Source of the DNA: Evernia prunastri
Lineage: Eukaryota > Ascomycota > Lecanoromycetes > Lecanorales > Parmeliaceae
Length of the DNA: 64,000 bases
Assembly: GCA_003184365.1 (NCBI GenBank)
Contig: NKYR01000145.1
Span: 21,270 to 85,269 of the forward strand
Direction of reading: 5' to 3'
Position numbers and translations under genes: made by a program. The notes under the pieces were generated by a model, which was not told where the DNA came from, did no database searches, and saw only the letters and a list, made by a program, of their open reading frames with translations. Shown here one piece after another: positions 41,759-54,743 of the stretch. How positions within the stretch are numbered: position 1 is the first letter of the stretch; every line of letters begins with the position of its first letter.

Positions 41759-44338
41759 TAACACTAGCTAGTGCCGAGTGGCGACAAGCAGTAAATGATC
41801 TATGACTCTAGAGCAGTGCCCCATCAATGCGACTTTTGCTTCACCTCAAAGCCAATGCTTCTGTGGTAGTGATAGCATTGAACCAAGGGTTCCACATGGT
41901 ACGGTCGAGCTGGCTTACATTCTCTAGTGTGACTGTGTGAACAGGTCATAGGTCTTTATAGATAGGTGTGTGTGCACAATAGTAATGGTGCAGATACCAC
42001 CACTAAAGAGTCCTCGAATACATGCGGTGCGCGTCGAGGTAGGCGGCTAACAAGTATCGATCTAACCGCTAAAAGACTGAGTCGATGCTGTCAGCAGCAA
42101 GCTTTGACCTGATCGTCCAGCACTAACAAATGTATAGGTTACCTTCAGTGGGAAAGAAATGATGTACGTAAATTCGATAAGAGTGGCCAATGGATCTAAG
42201 CACCAATCAACTCAAACGAAGGCGGTAAACGGAATCAAAATGACAACTGCTTGCCGACTCGACCGGCAATATTGACTAATCGAACGATATCAAGTTCTCA
42301 GAGGTATGGTGAAGAAAATGCCTTTAGTTGCTTTGAAAAATCGTTATCAAATGGCTTTATAACCAGGCTGGATTGCTCAAAGGATCCAGTCTATCCTACA
42401 AAAAGTCTTTGAGGCTGGACTGCAGATGACACTTCATATGGGAAGATATTAATCGATGCTGTACCGTCAGGATCAATCCTCGTCATTGTGAGGCTACACT
42501 AGATGTAGAAGCGCAATGGAATAATTGGTCTAGAGTATCAGGGGGACTGAAAATTCTAGGAACTTTAGCGCTAGGCTGAACAGGCAAAAACCGGGCCCCG
42601 AGGGCGTGTACGCTAGACAGCCAGATACTCTTAGTTGACCTTAAATCTAACAGAAATAACACAGGAGTGGAGAGGACTCATGTAGATGACAACAGAAAAG
42701 ACCATTCACTCTATGACCTCTATAAAGAGTGTTGCCTAGCTGGACTGGCATTTCTGTGCAGCTTGATTAGAAGTAGTAAGGTAGCGAACAGCCCTGCAGT
42801 AGTACTTGTAGTGGCTTAGCACGAAGACTAGTGCCAAGGCCACTAGTCCGGTAAATCCGGTGGGGCTGACTGCCACTATTCCCAACACAAGTCTCCGACT
42901 CCTTCTAGCACTGGATATCCCTTAGTCCACTCACCGTCAGTACGTCTCTCAACAATTCTCTATTCCACCCGCCGGTTGCTAAAATTTCCTAGGTCTAGGA
43001 GGTGATCAATCGTCAAAAGTCATCCATCAAGTTGCATCAGAGAAACAATGCCGTTTCGGGGATCAAGATGTATCCTCAACCGCGGCTGCTGAACGGCGTC
43101 ACAGCAATGGTGGTGTGAGGCATGTGCCCGTACCTGTGCAAGAGCTAACTTGATCTGTAGGCTTTTATCATAACCGGGCGGTAATTCCCTTGACAACCAA
43201 TATCGTCAGTGGATCACAAGGCTCCTGCCGCTAGGTGTACCTCAAGAAGGTAGAAAGCGAACAACGAGACACCTTGATATGGCTTGATATGCCTTGACGT
43301 ACCCTCATCTTATCCTATCCGTAACAAGTCAATTGGGGCAATACGGGGAGTACAGATCCACAAGGTGGCGCATTCTGCAAGTATGACCCGAGTTCAGCAA
43401 ACTCGGGCGCTCGACCGCAATGGCACAGAATCACGTTGGGAAACAAGTCACTCGCGATTTGCTAATCTGCCATTGTCAAGTGCGACAAGGCTCCCTTCGA
43501 AATTCATGTATGAGTGCCGATATAACTCTCGAGAGGACGAAGAAAGCTTCTACGTGTCTGACATGCATCCCACATGCATAGTATCAGCAGGCACTGATGG
43601 GGCGCAGTCCTCGATATGAAGGCACTTCACAGGACCCAGGTAGCTGTGTGAGCATAAAGAACGAAATACATCCCAGTACCTTGCGCACGGCCAATACCCT
43701 GCAAAAGCTCAGCGACTTTCAACCCTCCTTCCGCTTATGTAGGAGCTGCGTCGCAGTGACTATGCCGGTTTTCGCGATCTTGCAGGTCTCATACAGTCTG
43801 CACAGACTGCTTCGGGCATCGAGGTTGTACTCTTTCGTTTCAGTTGCTCTCACCTGCATGCCCTTTAGATGACATTCTCTGCTGTCTGCTCTGTTAGCTT
43901 TGGGATCTGTACATCACTAGTGCAAGCTGTACTGCGTGCTGACTTATCCTTGGCTCGGTCTCTCCGAAGACCTGTCGCTGAAGCTTGCATGCACTAGTGG
44001 AACGATAGCAAAAAGCTGTTCAGCCGCACACCGTGCCCTGCCAGTACTGGAATGTTCAGGAGGCGTTCATCGACAGCGATTACTCGTCTGTATGGCTTGT
44101 TCCGGCAAGCTGGTAGAATTTCGTCTTGGCACACCCTCGACTTTAATTTTTCACTGGCAAGGAATAGTGTACTGATCTTCTACTTTGTTTCGGATTTGGA
44201 CATTTCTCGCTGTTCGCAATCCGTTTAATTGAAAGCGTATTCTCTTGGTTGCAACAAAAGTGGGGTTTCCTGTGACATCAATAAGTACTTCCACACAGTA
44301 GCTGCCTTGACAGCAAGCGTCCAAGTTGACACCAAAGT
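41759..44338. other. 2.6 kb without a recognised gene
   Basis: Frames are short and domain-free on both strands. No terminal repeats or transposase pieces were recognised. The last few hundred bases are the presumed promoter of the ankyrin gene that follows. Confidence 0.45.
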
Positions 44339-46780
44339 ATGGATCCCTTGGGAGCTGCTGCAAGCTTTATAACAATTCTCGGGACCTTGATTGCCTCCGC
44401 CAACAAGGTGTACAGCATGATCAGTTGCCTTCGAGATGCGCTGAAGGAGGTCAGAGATTTGGGTCAAGAGGTGCTTGCGCTGAAAGCTGTGATCAGCAAT
44501 GTTAAAGCTGCGAGCGAGCTGGAGATACAAATCCGACAGGTACCAGGCTCCAGTCAATTGCATGGGCCGCTTGCACATCATATCAACCGCGCACAGAATA
44601 TACTTTCTGCCATCGAAGACACGGCTAAGGATCTGAGAAAACGCTCCCCAATCCAGTCATCTGTGAGTCGGACGGGATGGTTGAAGAAGCGTAAAAGAGT
44701 TGAAGGTCTGCGGAACGACTTAAACAGTCAGAAAATGAATATTTCTCTTCTACTTATGACTAAAACGATGTATGCAGCCTGTTGCTTTTGCAGCTGTATT
44801 AGTACGAGCAGGATAGCTCACTCATTTCTGTCTAGGACCGATATCCACAGCATCGGCTCCGGTTTTCACGATTTGGGCACCGATCTTCAATTTATGGGCC
44901 ACCGGCTAGCTCAGAATGAGCTAGCTGCTTCTTCTCGACATGACGAACAGCTGTTGCTCTTGCAGCGCATATTTCAGGGTCAGATATATATGAACTGCAG
45001 ACTAGATCCCAACCAGCGGCCTCCGACTAGACCAGCTCAGGCCAACGAAGGCAATGTCCAGTCGACCGTAAGCACAGCCCGCAATGTACACTCACAAGCT
45101 TCGCTCTCTACCCCAGCACCTGGTCCTGTTTCCGTTGAGACGCAATCATCTTTGTTTTCTGAGGGATCTGAAGTCGTCTCACTAAATCAAAGCGCGGTTC
45201 GAGCACTCAGAGGAGACGAAAGACATCTAAGACTGAGCGTCTGCCCTTGTAGCTGTCATAGTGCTATACAGTACTCGACAACGACCATTAAATCAAAGGT
45301 GTTCGGAAGCCTTACCATAGGAGTATCTGGTCGTATTTTTAGCAACCCAGTGTGCGACAGCCCCAGTTGTCGTGATCGTTCTCAATTTTCAATGACAGTG
45401 GCATACTACTTCCCTTGTTGGCTTCTTGCAAAGGCCGTCATCTTTCAGTGCGTCCGATTGCCTTATGGCAATCCTTCATTCGGCCTACGAGTACGCAATT
45501 TACTCCCAGAGCACTCACCGGTACTGTCCACAATTGAGAAAGGACAGCCCCTGTTGCTTCGGTCTTTGTTAGAACGCCGGATTTCATCGCCTGATGACAT
45601 GGAGGAGATGGGCTGGACACCATTGACCGTATGAGCCTTTTACCCTTGCAAGGAAAGACGTACTAATCTGTGGTACTAGTTCGCTATACACAAGAACCAA
45701 GTCGAGTGTTGCAGCATTCTACTCGACGCAGGCGCTGACCGGCGACTGCAGGACGGGTTTGGCAAGTAAGTAATCACCCAACTACAAATGACTGTATTAA
45801 CATTGGTGAAGCTCTGCGGTCGACTTTGCTTGGCTCGCCATTCTTGAGAAACAATTGACTTCTGATACAGTTAATTTTCTCCGGCAGAGGCTCCTCCCTT
45901 ATGAGAAAGAGGGCGTGGAGGAATACAACCTCTCGATCGTGCATAGACAAATTTTGGTTTAGAGACGGGCAACTTGGAAGAACAGCTCAGGGAAACACCA
46001 CAGCCAGCAATCAATACCACGGACTCGTTCGGGAAAACTCCACTTCTGTATGCATCGCGCCGCGGAGATTTTGAAGCTGTGAAATTGCTGATCGATAATG
46101 GAGCCGACGTTAATGCATCTGATTCAATGCGGCGATCGCCATTGCACATGGCCGCCCGCTCGAGATCAATTCCAATCATCGAATTCTTGTTAAAATCTGG
46201 AGCCGACTCGAATGCGGCTAACTTTCTCAATGAGTTGCCTGCTCACTACGCTTGCTATGAAGAAAATAGCGCTAGGCTTGTGAAACCCTTTGTTGATGCC
46301 AAGAGCGACATCAACCTTCCCTCGAAGCACGGCCGAACCATGTTAGACATTGCCATCCAAGTCGGCTACCCAGCACTAGTCAAATATCTCATTGATTCTG
46401 GAGCAAAAACCGAAGGGCCCAGACCCATAAATTGGGAGCTGGAGCCTCTGGGGAGGGCTATACTATACAAGAACCACGGGGCCATAATTGCTCTACTCGA
46501 GAAGCGAGTGAAGACAGACTCTATGGATGTAAACCAAGAGAGCATACTGCATTTTTTGGCCAGGCATGGCGATCGAGAAGTCATCCAGGATTTCTACTGC
46601 TGCAAAGATCTACCGGTGGATGCCACATGTGCAAATGCCACAAACAAGAACGCCGAGCGACCAGGCGACATTGCTCGCGCTCGGACGGATGTGGACTTTT
46701 TGCAGGATTTCTATGAGTTCTTACGTCTCATTCAAGAAATGCCTAACGTATCGGCTCGCAAAGCTCAAAAGCAAGCTTAG
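44339..46780 (+). pseudogene. STAND N-domain plus ankyrin protein, frameshifted
   Basis: The N-terminus MDPLGAAASFITILGTLIAS is the helical N-terminal domain common in fungal STAND/ankyrin proteins. Exons 44339-44769, 44836-45628, 45680-45765 and from 45812 on join in phase. The first intron (66 nt, GTATGC...CTAG) has no stop and can be read through. The fourth exon runs to a TAG at 45960-45962 after QIL. One base short of frame, the sequence continues as LETGNLEEQLRETPQPAIN and a set of ankyrin repeats (TPLLYASRRGDFEAVKLLID, SPLHMAARSRSIPIIEFLLK) to 46780. A single missing G in the TTTTGGTTT run explains this. Either a recent frameshift or a homopolymer sequencing error separates the two halves. 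No NACHT domain lies between them. The family is linked with NLR-like signalling, but its function is unknown. Confidence 0.75.
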
Positions 46781-47337
46781 TGAGGACTCTTTTCAGGATA
46801 ACATGTCTCAGCAATATCTTGAGCTACGAAGACACTGTCGGAACTAAAGATCAACCTTGAATGATAACATTTGTATCACGCACTTCTTACATGGTCGGCT
46901 GGTTATCAGCATAATGCTGGTGCGCTCACATTGAGCTTTTTTGGGGCTTGGCGACACCGGCATCTTCGATCCATTCGCGCGGAATACGCAGATTATATGT
47001 GTAGTATATGCGCAAGAAGATCTTAAGATTTGATATGATAGTTGCAAGAGTAGTCCGACCGACCAGGCTAAAAGTTGCCATTTTGAACTCCTCCATCGCC
47101 TAGGCATTAGAGCCAATGGCATCATCAAGTTTAGCGCATAACAAGGGAAAAGACAACGTGGCCAATTCAATCGCAGTAGAGCAAGTGACAAAGGAAAATC
47201 GTTGCATTCAGTTTCTAGACTACTCCAAAGCACTATATTTCTTGTTGACTGTCATGCTTGCTAGCCGATGGAGCAGCCACTAGATCCGCGGGAAAGCACA
47301 AAAGACACTTACTTCCAAGTCTTGACCCATGTGCCTC
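46781..47337. other. Convergent intergenic region
   Basis: Lies between two converging genes. The 129-codon minus-strand frame at 46844-47233 has no domain. Confidence 0.5.
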
Positions 47338-49228
47338 TTAAGCGTCATGAGACACAGGGGCACGACGACTCTGACGCTTATGCAAATGCCGAACGATCAA
47401 AATCTGGACGGCCAGCGGGACGGAGAGATGGGCCACAGTGACGAAACCTTTTCGGTACCGCGATGCATCCACTTGCTGCCATACGAGGAGTGGCAGCCAG
47501 GCCTGAACAATGAGCGCTGCCATGTTCATACTCGCTAGCACGACCGCGCGTTCTTCATCGTCATTCCCACAGATTTCGTTGGCCCATCTAGACGGGTAAG
47601 TAATCAGCAATAGACTCCTCAAGCGGTAGTTGCAGCAACGAGCACGTACGTAAAGCAAAATCCTTCGAGCGCTACGCTCGCACCAATAAGGTAATAAGAA
47701 GTCCAATGCCACCACTCGGGAATATTCCAAATTCCGAGCGAGACGTATGGCAGTATATTGAGGAGCTATGTACGTCAGTCCGGCTGTGGTTTCCACAAAT
47801 GGGTTCGAAAATATCACAACTCACCGCACCAGCCATGAGGAAGGGCCACCTGCAACCCGTACAAAGTGAATCTGAGATCCAAGCGCTAAAGAGAATCACA
47901 AGAATCTGAACCCCGTTGGACCCTGTAGGATACACGTTGATCTTCCAGACTGGATAGTGTTTAGACTTTAGGTACTGAGAAAAAACTGGAGCCGCCGCGG
48001 TAGAGTTGTTGAGAAGGCTACCTTGAATGTTAGCAGGGCTGACTGGCTCTATATGATGGATTACCAGACATACGTATAGAGCACACAAAGCGCGTATATC
48101 CGCCAAGAGGTGAGGATACCTTTCACCTTTCTACTCGACCATGGCTGCTTGCTTCCTCGACCTTCCAACTTCATACGTTTGAGGGCTAGAATTCGCTCCT
48201 TCTCATCATGTCAATCCGCGCGTTCTATCAAAAGGACGCTCTAGATCAAGAAAGGACTGAACTGACGTCTTTACTGAGATACCAGGCTTTGGAGTTTCGT
48301 GGAAGATCGGGAAAGCAGAAAAATCCAGCAACTGCGATTGGCATTGCAATAACACCGTCGAGGATGAATAACCTGTGGCACAGTAAGTCTCGCGTCTCAT
48401 CAAGGGTATAGGTAACTTGGTGACTTCTACCACTGCCAGCCCCATAATGAACCTTTGTCATTCAAACGGAATGCTCCGATCATGAGGTAGCCCGAGACTA
48501 TTACTGCTATCTGGCCACTCATGTAGAATATAGACGCCCTTTTCGCAAGTTCATCACGTCGATACCAGGAGCCAAGGATATAATGGATTCCAGGCCAGAA
48601 GATGCTTTCGGTGAGACCTGCTGTCATGAGTAAATTATCATAGGACGATCGGATAATAGATCTACTCGGACCAATACAGAAACGGACTATTATAATATGT
48701 CTTGTCGTTTTACAAAGTGCGAGAAGCATTGCCAAGGCGCTCCAGATAACCTATATCAAGTCAGGCTTGCTGTGTTCCTGTGATAGGCTCAATACTATCT
48801 ACCTCCATTACTGGCAGCAGTATAGACGGCCGTATTCTAGTTAGAGCTATGTTTCCAGGAAGCTGGCCAAGGATATAGCCAATTGTCCAAGAGGTGATAA
48901 AATAGTTCAGCTCGTTTCCATATAGACTCAGATCCTCTTTCCTAACCACGGTAAGCAGGAATTCAGATTAAAAGGGCTCACGTACATCCCGGAGACGAAA
49001 GCGTTGCTGATGTTGGACTGATCGAGAGATTTCAAGAAGAAACCTGCAATGCGAGTCAGACATCTTCAGATGTTATAAAGCGACGGACCAACCGAGGCAA
49101 GAAAAACCAAATAAGAAGATGTCTATCTTGAGCAGAAAGCGACGCTCCTCAGGGGATTTGTCCAGCGAGTCCCAAATGTAACCTTGCCATCTTCTAGGCC
49201 GGTGCTCTACTACTCTGGGGCCTGTCAT
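47338..49228 (-). CDS. MFS anion permease of the Liz1/Seo1 (pantothenate/allantoate) type, frame irregular
   Basis: ATG at 49228 (MTGPRVVEHRPRRWQGYIWD). After introns the frame gives FFLKSLDQSNISNAFVSGM, ELNYFITSWTIGYILGQLPG, then across a splice LPVMEVIWSALAM. Later come WPGIHYILGSWYRRDELAKR, LFILDGVIAMPIAVAGFFCF, LKSKHYPVWKINVYPTGSNG and the family C-terminus WANEICGNDDEERAVVLASM. These are hallmarks of the Dal5/Liz1/Seo1 branch of MFS transporters, which import organic anions such as pantothenate or allantoate with protons (family knowledge; substrate unresolved). Most introns are ordinary. Near 48060-48090, however, the sequence after ILTSWRIYALC moves to another frame through a TGTGTG run, and no clean splice restores it, so the gene may carry a 2-nt insertion. 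Confidence 0.75.
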
Positions 49229-50500
49229 GGTCGAAACGCTTTCTCAACGCACTGCATGATTTTCCTCGGGAAATTAAACACCATATATAATTTCAGCATA
49301 CGTCAAACTTGCACTCAAAGTTAGAGCGGCCGCCTTGTCCAGTTCTAACTCAACTGTTGAGGCTTTTGAATGTCTTCCCTTTCCCCCCAAAACAGTTCCT
49401 AGCGGCTTTCATCGCCACCCAAGGCACACTATGGGCAGCTGAGATGCGCAGCTCTAGGTACACACTAGCATACCATGGTATTACTGTATCGGATGCACTC
49501 CTTGATAATGACCGAATCCTGAGCAACAGGATGTCAAATTAGCGATCGTCAAAGGCTAACCCACCACTGAATTACTGGTTATCCAGTAATTGCCCAGCGA
49601 TCTAGAGGGTAGGACCCACTGGCCGCAGCTCATCACTGCCTAGCCTAGTATAAGGGCATGTGTGATCAAAGAATCAAAATGTCAGATTGTGTGGTAAGAG
49701 TCAGATACTTTTGGAAGGCGTTATTTGGCACTAGAGCCTGTGCAATTGATTCCTTCGGCACAAGCCTTCGTCTGTTGCAAATGTGGCCAGATGGGCGCTG
49801 AAGGGCCTGCGGGCAAGCATGCTGCAGGCGAGCGTGCCAAGACCCTAGACTCAGTGAAATTGTGAGGTCGCTGACAGCTGCTGTGCATACAGGCTTGCTG
49901 CAATGCTGACTTGCTGCGCCCGTATATATAGCAGAAGATGCTGCATGTATGGCGCTAAATGCCTAGTACTCTTGGCATTTCTGCATTGATTTCGGAAGTA
50001 CATGTACATATGGGCTTGGACGAATCGGATAATCCAGCCTTACGAGTCCCAGAATCATGCAGACAGATTGCATACAGCGCCCAACGCACCTGCTCCATAT
50101 GTATATGACGACCTTAATTGGCAAACGATTAGCATCAGCCCCTGGAGCAAATTTCTTATGCATATTGATTGCAGTGATTCATGCCGCAGCCATAAGCTAA
50201 ACACTATAGCCTCGTATATTCTGAGCTTGGAGGCGGTGAATTTTGACGATATGACAGCGGTCGTCCAGGGCCGAGTCAGCCGTGCGAATCCAACTCTGCT
50301 TGGCCGCAGTCTTGAAAATGGTTATGTGACGCAGCTCTTTACTTGAGCTGTCTCCAAGTCCGGCTGAACATGAATCGGGAATTATGATAATGGTTAGAAA
50401 ATGCTCCCTCCCGGCCGGTTCTCCTCTCCAAAAACATTCTCACTTGTTTTTATCACTTACCTGATACAGAGCGGTCAACCAAGCTTTGACATCGTCCAAG
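49229..50500. other. Divergent promoter region
   Basis: Lies between the minus-strand permease and the plus-strand dehydrogenase. Only short frames, no repeat or RNA gene recognised. Confidence 0.5.
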
Positions 50501-52269
50501 ATGATGCCATTCTCCTACGCGCCGAGAGCTATGCTCCTGAATGCCCTTATACTTCATGCTCTAGGCGAAAATTCATCCAGCTGCTCAGCTACTCTGACTC
50601 CGACAAACTCCATCAAACTATCTGTTGCCTCGGGCTACCGAGCCGCATTGGTCGCCACAGGCCTCACAACCCCTCGGGGTATCCAATTTGACGGATCCGG
50701 TAATCTACTCGTCGTCGAGCAGAAAATGGGCCTTACTAGTCTTCACTTCGAAGATAATGGTGGCATTTGTGTCAGTGTCAAATCTCAGAAAAGTGTGGTG
50801 GAAGCCACTACCGTAACTTTAATATCTCTGATCTAGTAGTCTTCATACACTCACACGGAATGCAGCTCACCCATGGCTTAGCTTTATCGCGGGATGGCAA
50901 TACGCTTTACGCATCATCGGCCGAAGCGGCCTATTCATGGGCTTATAGTCCGGCAAATTCGACTGTTTCAGGCCCTAATAGGACCCTCGCCTCAGGAATG
51001 TATTCAGATACCCATAATACGAGGACACTTCTCATATCACAGAAAGTCAACGATACATTGGTCATTAGTCGAGGCAGCACCGATAATATCGACCTTGCAG
51101 CAGAGGTAATTTCTTCTGGCCAGAGTCAAATTAAAGCGTTTGATCTCAGCAAGGTACCATCTGGTGAGTTCTTTTTCAGAATTTTATTCCTCTGATCAGT
51201 TTTGTAAACCGAAGTCCGGAGACATGCGCAGGAAGCACACAATTAATGATGATTGTTGGACGAATCGAATGTCACCTCAAAGCTGGAGTGCTAAATCCAT
51301 ATCTATCTCAGATGGTTACAGCTTCGCTCACGATGGCCTTCGCCTCGGCTGGGGTCTGCGCAATTCCGTAGGTGTCGCCGAACACCCCCAAACAGGTGGC
51401 ATCTACTCCGTCTAAAACTCTGTCGACGACCTCAACCGTACCGGCCAAGACATACACCAAAACAATCCCGGCGAGGAGTTAAACTTCCTTAGCTACCTCA
51501 ACGGAACGGAATACGCTCTGCAAGGAAGCAATTACGGCTATCCGCTGTGTGTCGCCGCTTGGAACTTGAGCGAGATACCCATGAATAGTGATCTGGCTGT
51601 TGGAAGTCAATTTGCGACAGATGCTCAGAACAGTACGATCAATGATACTTACTGTAGGGACAAGACGACGGGGCCAAGACTGACTTTCCAGGCACATATG
51701 GCGCCGGATGATATCAAATTCAATAACAGCGGGGATGAGGCTTGGGTCACCTTTCGTGGAAGTTGGAATCGGAAGGATCCGGTGGGGTACAAACTGTCGG
51801 TATGGTCTCCTTCAGCATTCTCCCTTTGTGTGTGTCGCTCTTCGAATTTCCTCCCAACCATATTCCATCTTCAATTGGTGTTTTTTACATGAAAGAGCGG
51901 CACTGATTTGCCTTACGTTCCTTTCAGGTCATTCCCTTCGCCAACGGCGAGCCTGTCGCCGCACCGGATAACAATACGGCAGTGGTTGATATTTTGGCAA
52001 ACGCGGATAACTCTGTCTGTCCAGACCATTGCTTCAGGCCTGTGGGTATCGCATTTGATGATCAGGGGCGACTGTTTGTGAGTTCAGATGCTAGTGGGGA
52101 GATTTATGTGGTTGTCAGGGATGAGATGGCGAATGGAAGTAGTACGGGGGCCAATGGTGGTGGGAGTGGGAAAGAGATTGGGAAGGTCAGTAAGGGCGTG
52201 AGACGAAGGGACATAAAGAAGGTTGGGTGGGTGGTGCTTGGGGTGTTGCTAGGGTTAGTTGTGCTATGA
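50501..52269 (+). pseudogene. PQQ-type sugar dehydrogenase (sorbosone/pyranose dehydrogenase propeller), one stop
   Basis: Exons 50501-50812, 50866-51163, 51312-51799 and 51928-52269 join in phase to 479 sense positions. The start MMPFSYAPRAMLLNALILHA is a signal peptide. The six-bladed propeller motifs of the fungal PQQ-dependent pyranose dehydrogenase / L-sorbosone dehydrogenase group are clear: GLTTPRGIQFDGSGNLLVVE, LTHGLALSRDGNTLYASS, LRLGWGLRNSVGV, APDDIKFNNSGDEAWVTFRG and FRPVGIAFDDQGRLFVSSD. The C-terminus has a basic stretch and a hydrophobic end (GWVVLGVLLGLVVL), suggesting a GPI anchor. A TAA at 51413-51415 interrupts the middle of the propeller in GIYSV-NSVDDL, where a Glu would be expected. 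Both flanks stay conserved and in frame, so the loss looks recent, or it is a sequencing error. Confidence 0.8.
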
Positions 52270-53499
52270 CATGCTTTTGAGGGTTTAAGGTGTCGTCACA
52301 GCAGGGCCAGGGGTTAGTGGCTCACACCATTGCCGACATGTTTCGCCCATTGTTGTAGGCCATGGCGCATTATTGGAGGCTATGGCGACAGTGGGGGTCC
52401 CTGGCGTTCCATGATAAGAAGACCATGTCATCCCGCAGGCAATTGTCTCTTCAGTCGATTCTTCTCATTCAGAGCAGTTGGACGTATTTGTCCTACCACC
52501 CCACGCCTGTTTTTAGTCCACCAGTCATTTAGCTAGCTATCACCACTCCATATCATGTCGCTATAGATATGAGAGTTTTCCTAGTGCTGAGGTACGAGAA
52601 TACGCCTATGACCGCCTCTATTTGATGGTCTACCTCGGTATGGAGCAGGCCAATCATGTTATTTGCACGTTGTTCAGGTCAAATATTTTCGTGATGATGT
52701 GGCGAAGATTAAGCAGCTTTTTCCAGACTTTACAACAACACCGGCGTGAAGCAATTAAGTAGAACAAGTGAAGAAGTGCGTTGGGACTCACACAACCGTG
52801 CACGAAGTCACCACATACTTTGACATATGGTTGATAATTACTGTAGCTCAATTGCGGACATCGTGATAGTGGCACAGCACTGAGCAACCTAGCAACCGTG
52901 CTTTTCACTTGATGTAAGAAAAAGGAGCCATCCAGCTCTCTAGGCTGACTCTCGACTAGGAAGAAGATCCGTTTGAGGAAGAGCGCACTGATATGCTACT
53001 CAGCCTCGACCACTTAGCAGGTGCACCTGCAAGTCGTAGGAAGTACAAGGCAGCAGTGCGACGCGCACATGCAGGATGGAAAACGACACAAGGATAAAAC
53101 CATCCAAACACTAACAACACAGAGAAATCTTACATCTGCCCTTTGTGAAGGCTCGTTTCGTTCGTCTTCTTTTTTTCACGGAAGGAGAGGAGTGCGCATG
53201 CAAGACTTTCAGAGTACATGTCTCTCATGTTGGCCTACTACCGCGCTTTATCAAACCGTATCTGCTGCCGGCGACGGTTAGCGTGGCAATCTGCTCTCAC
53301 GAAGAAATCCTTCCTACTCTAGCAGCGGACACTATCGACTATAAGCAGATATATTCAAGCCACCCCTCCAATAGAACTGATCGTTCGTCCCAGATTTCTG
53401 AGTTTGTTTGCTTCTCCAAGTCAGCGAAACCAGTAGTCTCAGGCCGTATTCAATAGCACCTACCGATAGTGAGAAATATGAAATTGTCTATGAGGATGA
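52270..53499. other. Convergent intergenic region
   Basis: No gene recognised. The stretch holds the 3' ends of the two converging genes. Confidence 0.5.
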
Positions 53500-54743
53500 T
53501 TAGAGATGATCTGAAGAGAGATGGGCTGTGGGACTTGCCAACGTTACGCGGTGCTCCTGTGTCCGGGTTCGAGTTTGTCGATAAAGTTCGACAGCCCTGC
53601 CAGACTTTCGATTGGTTAGCTTCGGAACAATGGCCTTCAAACGTTGATGCTCACTGTAGGAACTATCACCAGCAACATCCGCCCTGAAATTACCGATTCG
53701 AGTATGGAGCATCTGTATCATCGGCGATAGGAGATGGTTACAAAGCATGAACTGACCAAGGGTAACACCAACCTCATGCGCGATACCACTATCAAATAGG
53801 TTGTAGTAATCGATTGGTACGAGATTCCGCTGCGAGCTCCGTCCTTGCCAGAACCGACTCGACCGGGTGAAAAAATTATCGTCAAAATCTCCCGAGTCCC
53901 GATAGTTAGACACTAAGCCGGCCTCAACGTACCACTGGCAGAGGATGATGGTATCCGGAGTATCCGGATATTCGCCGTCGACCTCCGGCCATGGGAAGGT
54001 GATGGCAGACGGGACGTTGATGTTGCCTCTGTAGTTGCTCTTGGTGTTATTGCAGGCCAGCAAGTCATTGTTTGCTTCAATGTACACCTGAAAGTCTGAA
54101 TTACGACGTTAGTAAACATGGTGGACGGCCTGCAAAGGAAAAAGTGGGGGCACAGAGGGAACGATGAGAGACTCACGTCTGTCCCACCACTGCACGAGAT
54201 CTCCTTGTTCGTCATATAAAGGCTTCATATGGCTCATGTCACAATAGATGACCTTAAATCAGATCAGCCTCGAATTAAGACCTTCATTCAAAGACCGTAT
54301 GCAGTAAACCCAGCCAACAACAACCACGTGAACGAGAAATGAGACCACCCAATCCCCTGACTCACCACATCGCCTCCCTCCGTCTCGTCCGCAGGGACCT
54401 CCCCAGTCACACTTGCCAGGCCAATGATGTCGTCTTCTCCGGTGCCCGTGCCACCAATGATGGCTCGCGGAGCTGCGTAAGCGTCATATACAACCGTGCT
54501 GCCAGACTGCGTGCTGGTACCGAACAACCATCGAACGAATCTGTTTGTGTCGGGGTTTGGGTTGGCGAGAGCGGCCTTAGTGCTCGCGGCGGATTCCATC
54601 ACCAGTGTGATTTCATCGCGAATGAAGGGCGCGTTTTTGGCGGTGAGACATGAAGGAGCAAGGCCAAACTTACCTCTTGCGCAGGCGAAATGGGGTTTGA
54701 GAAGGAGGACAAATTGGAGGAGAGCGATCAAGGGTGTCTTCAT
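53500..54743 (-). CDS. Secreted HExxH metalloprotease-like protein
   Basis: Start at 54743 gives a signal peptide (MKTPLIALLQFVLLLKPHFA). Exons 54743-54366, 54252-54177, 54095-53773 and 53712-53500 join in consistent phase (about 329 aa). The core includes VIYCDMSHMKPLYDEQGDLV, CQWYVEAG and NLFDSGIAHE. The last splice joins HE to MLHTR, creating HEMLH, the zinc-binding HExxH signature of fungal extracellular metalloproteases; without splicing the motif does not exist. The third zinc ligand is not evident. The final exon ends with a basic, unfamiliar sequence, and an alternative reading (WQGCRTLST) exists in another frame, so the C-terminus is uncertain. Function inferred: secreted peptidase or a non-catalytic relative. 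Confidence 0.65.
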
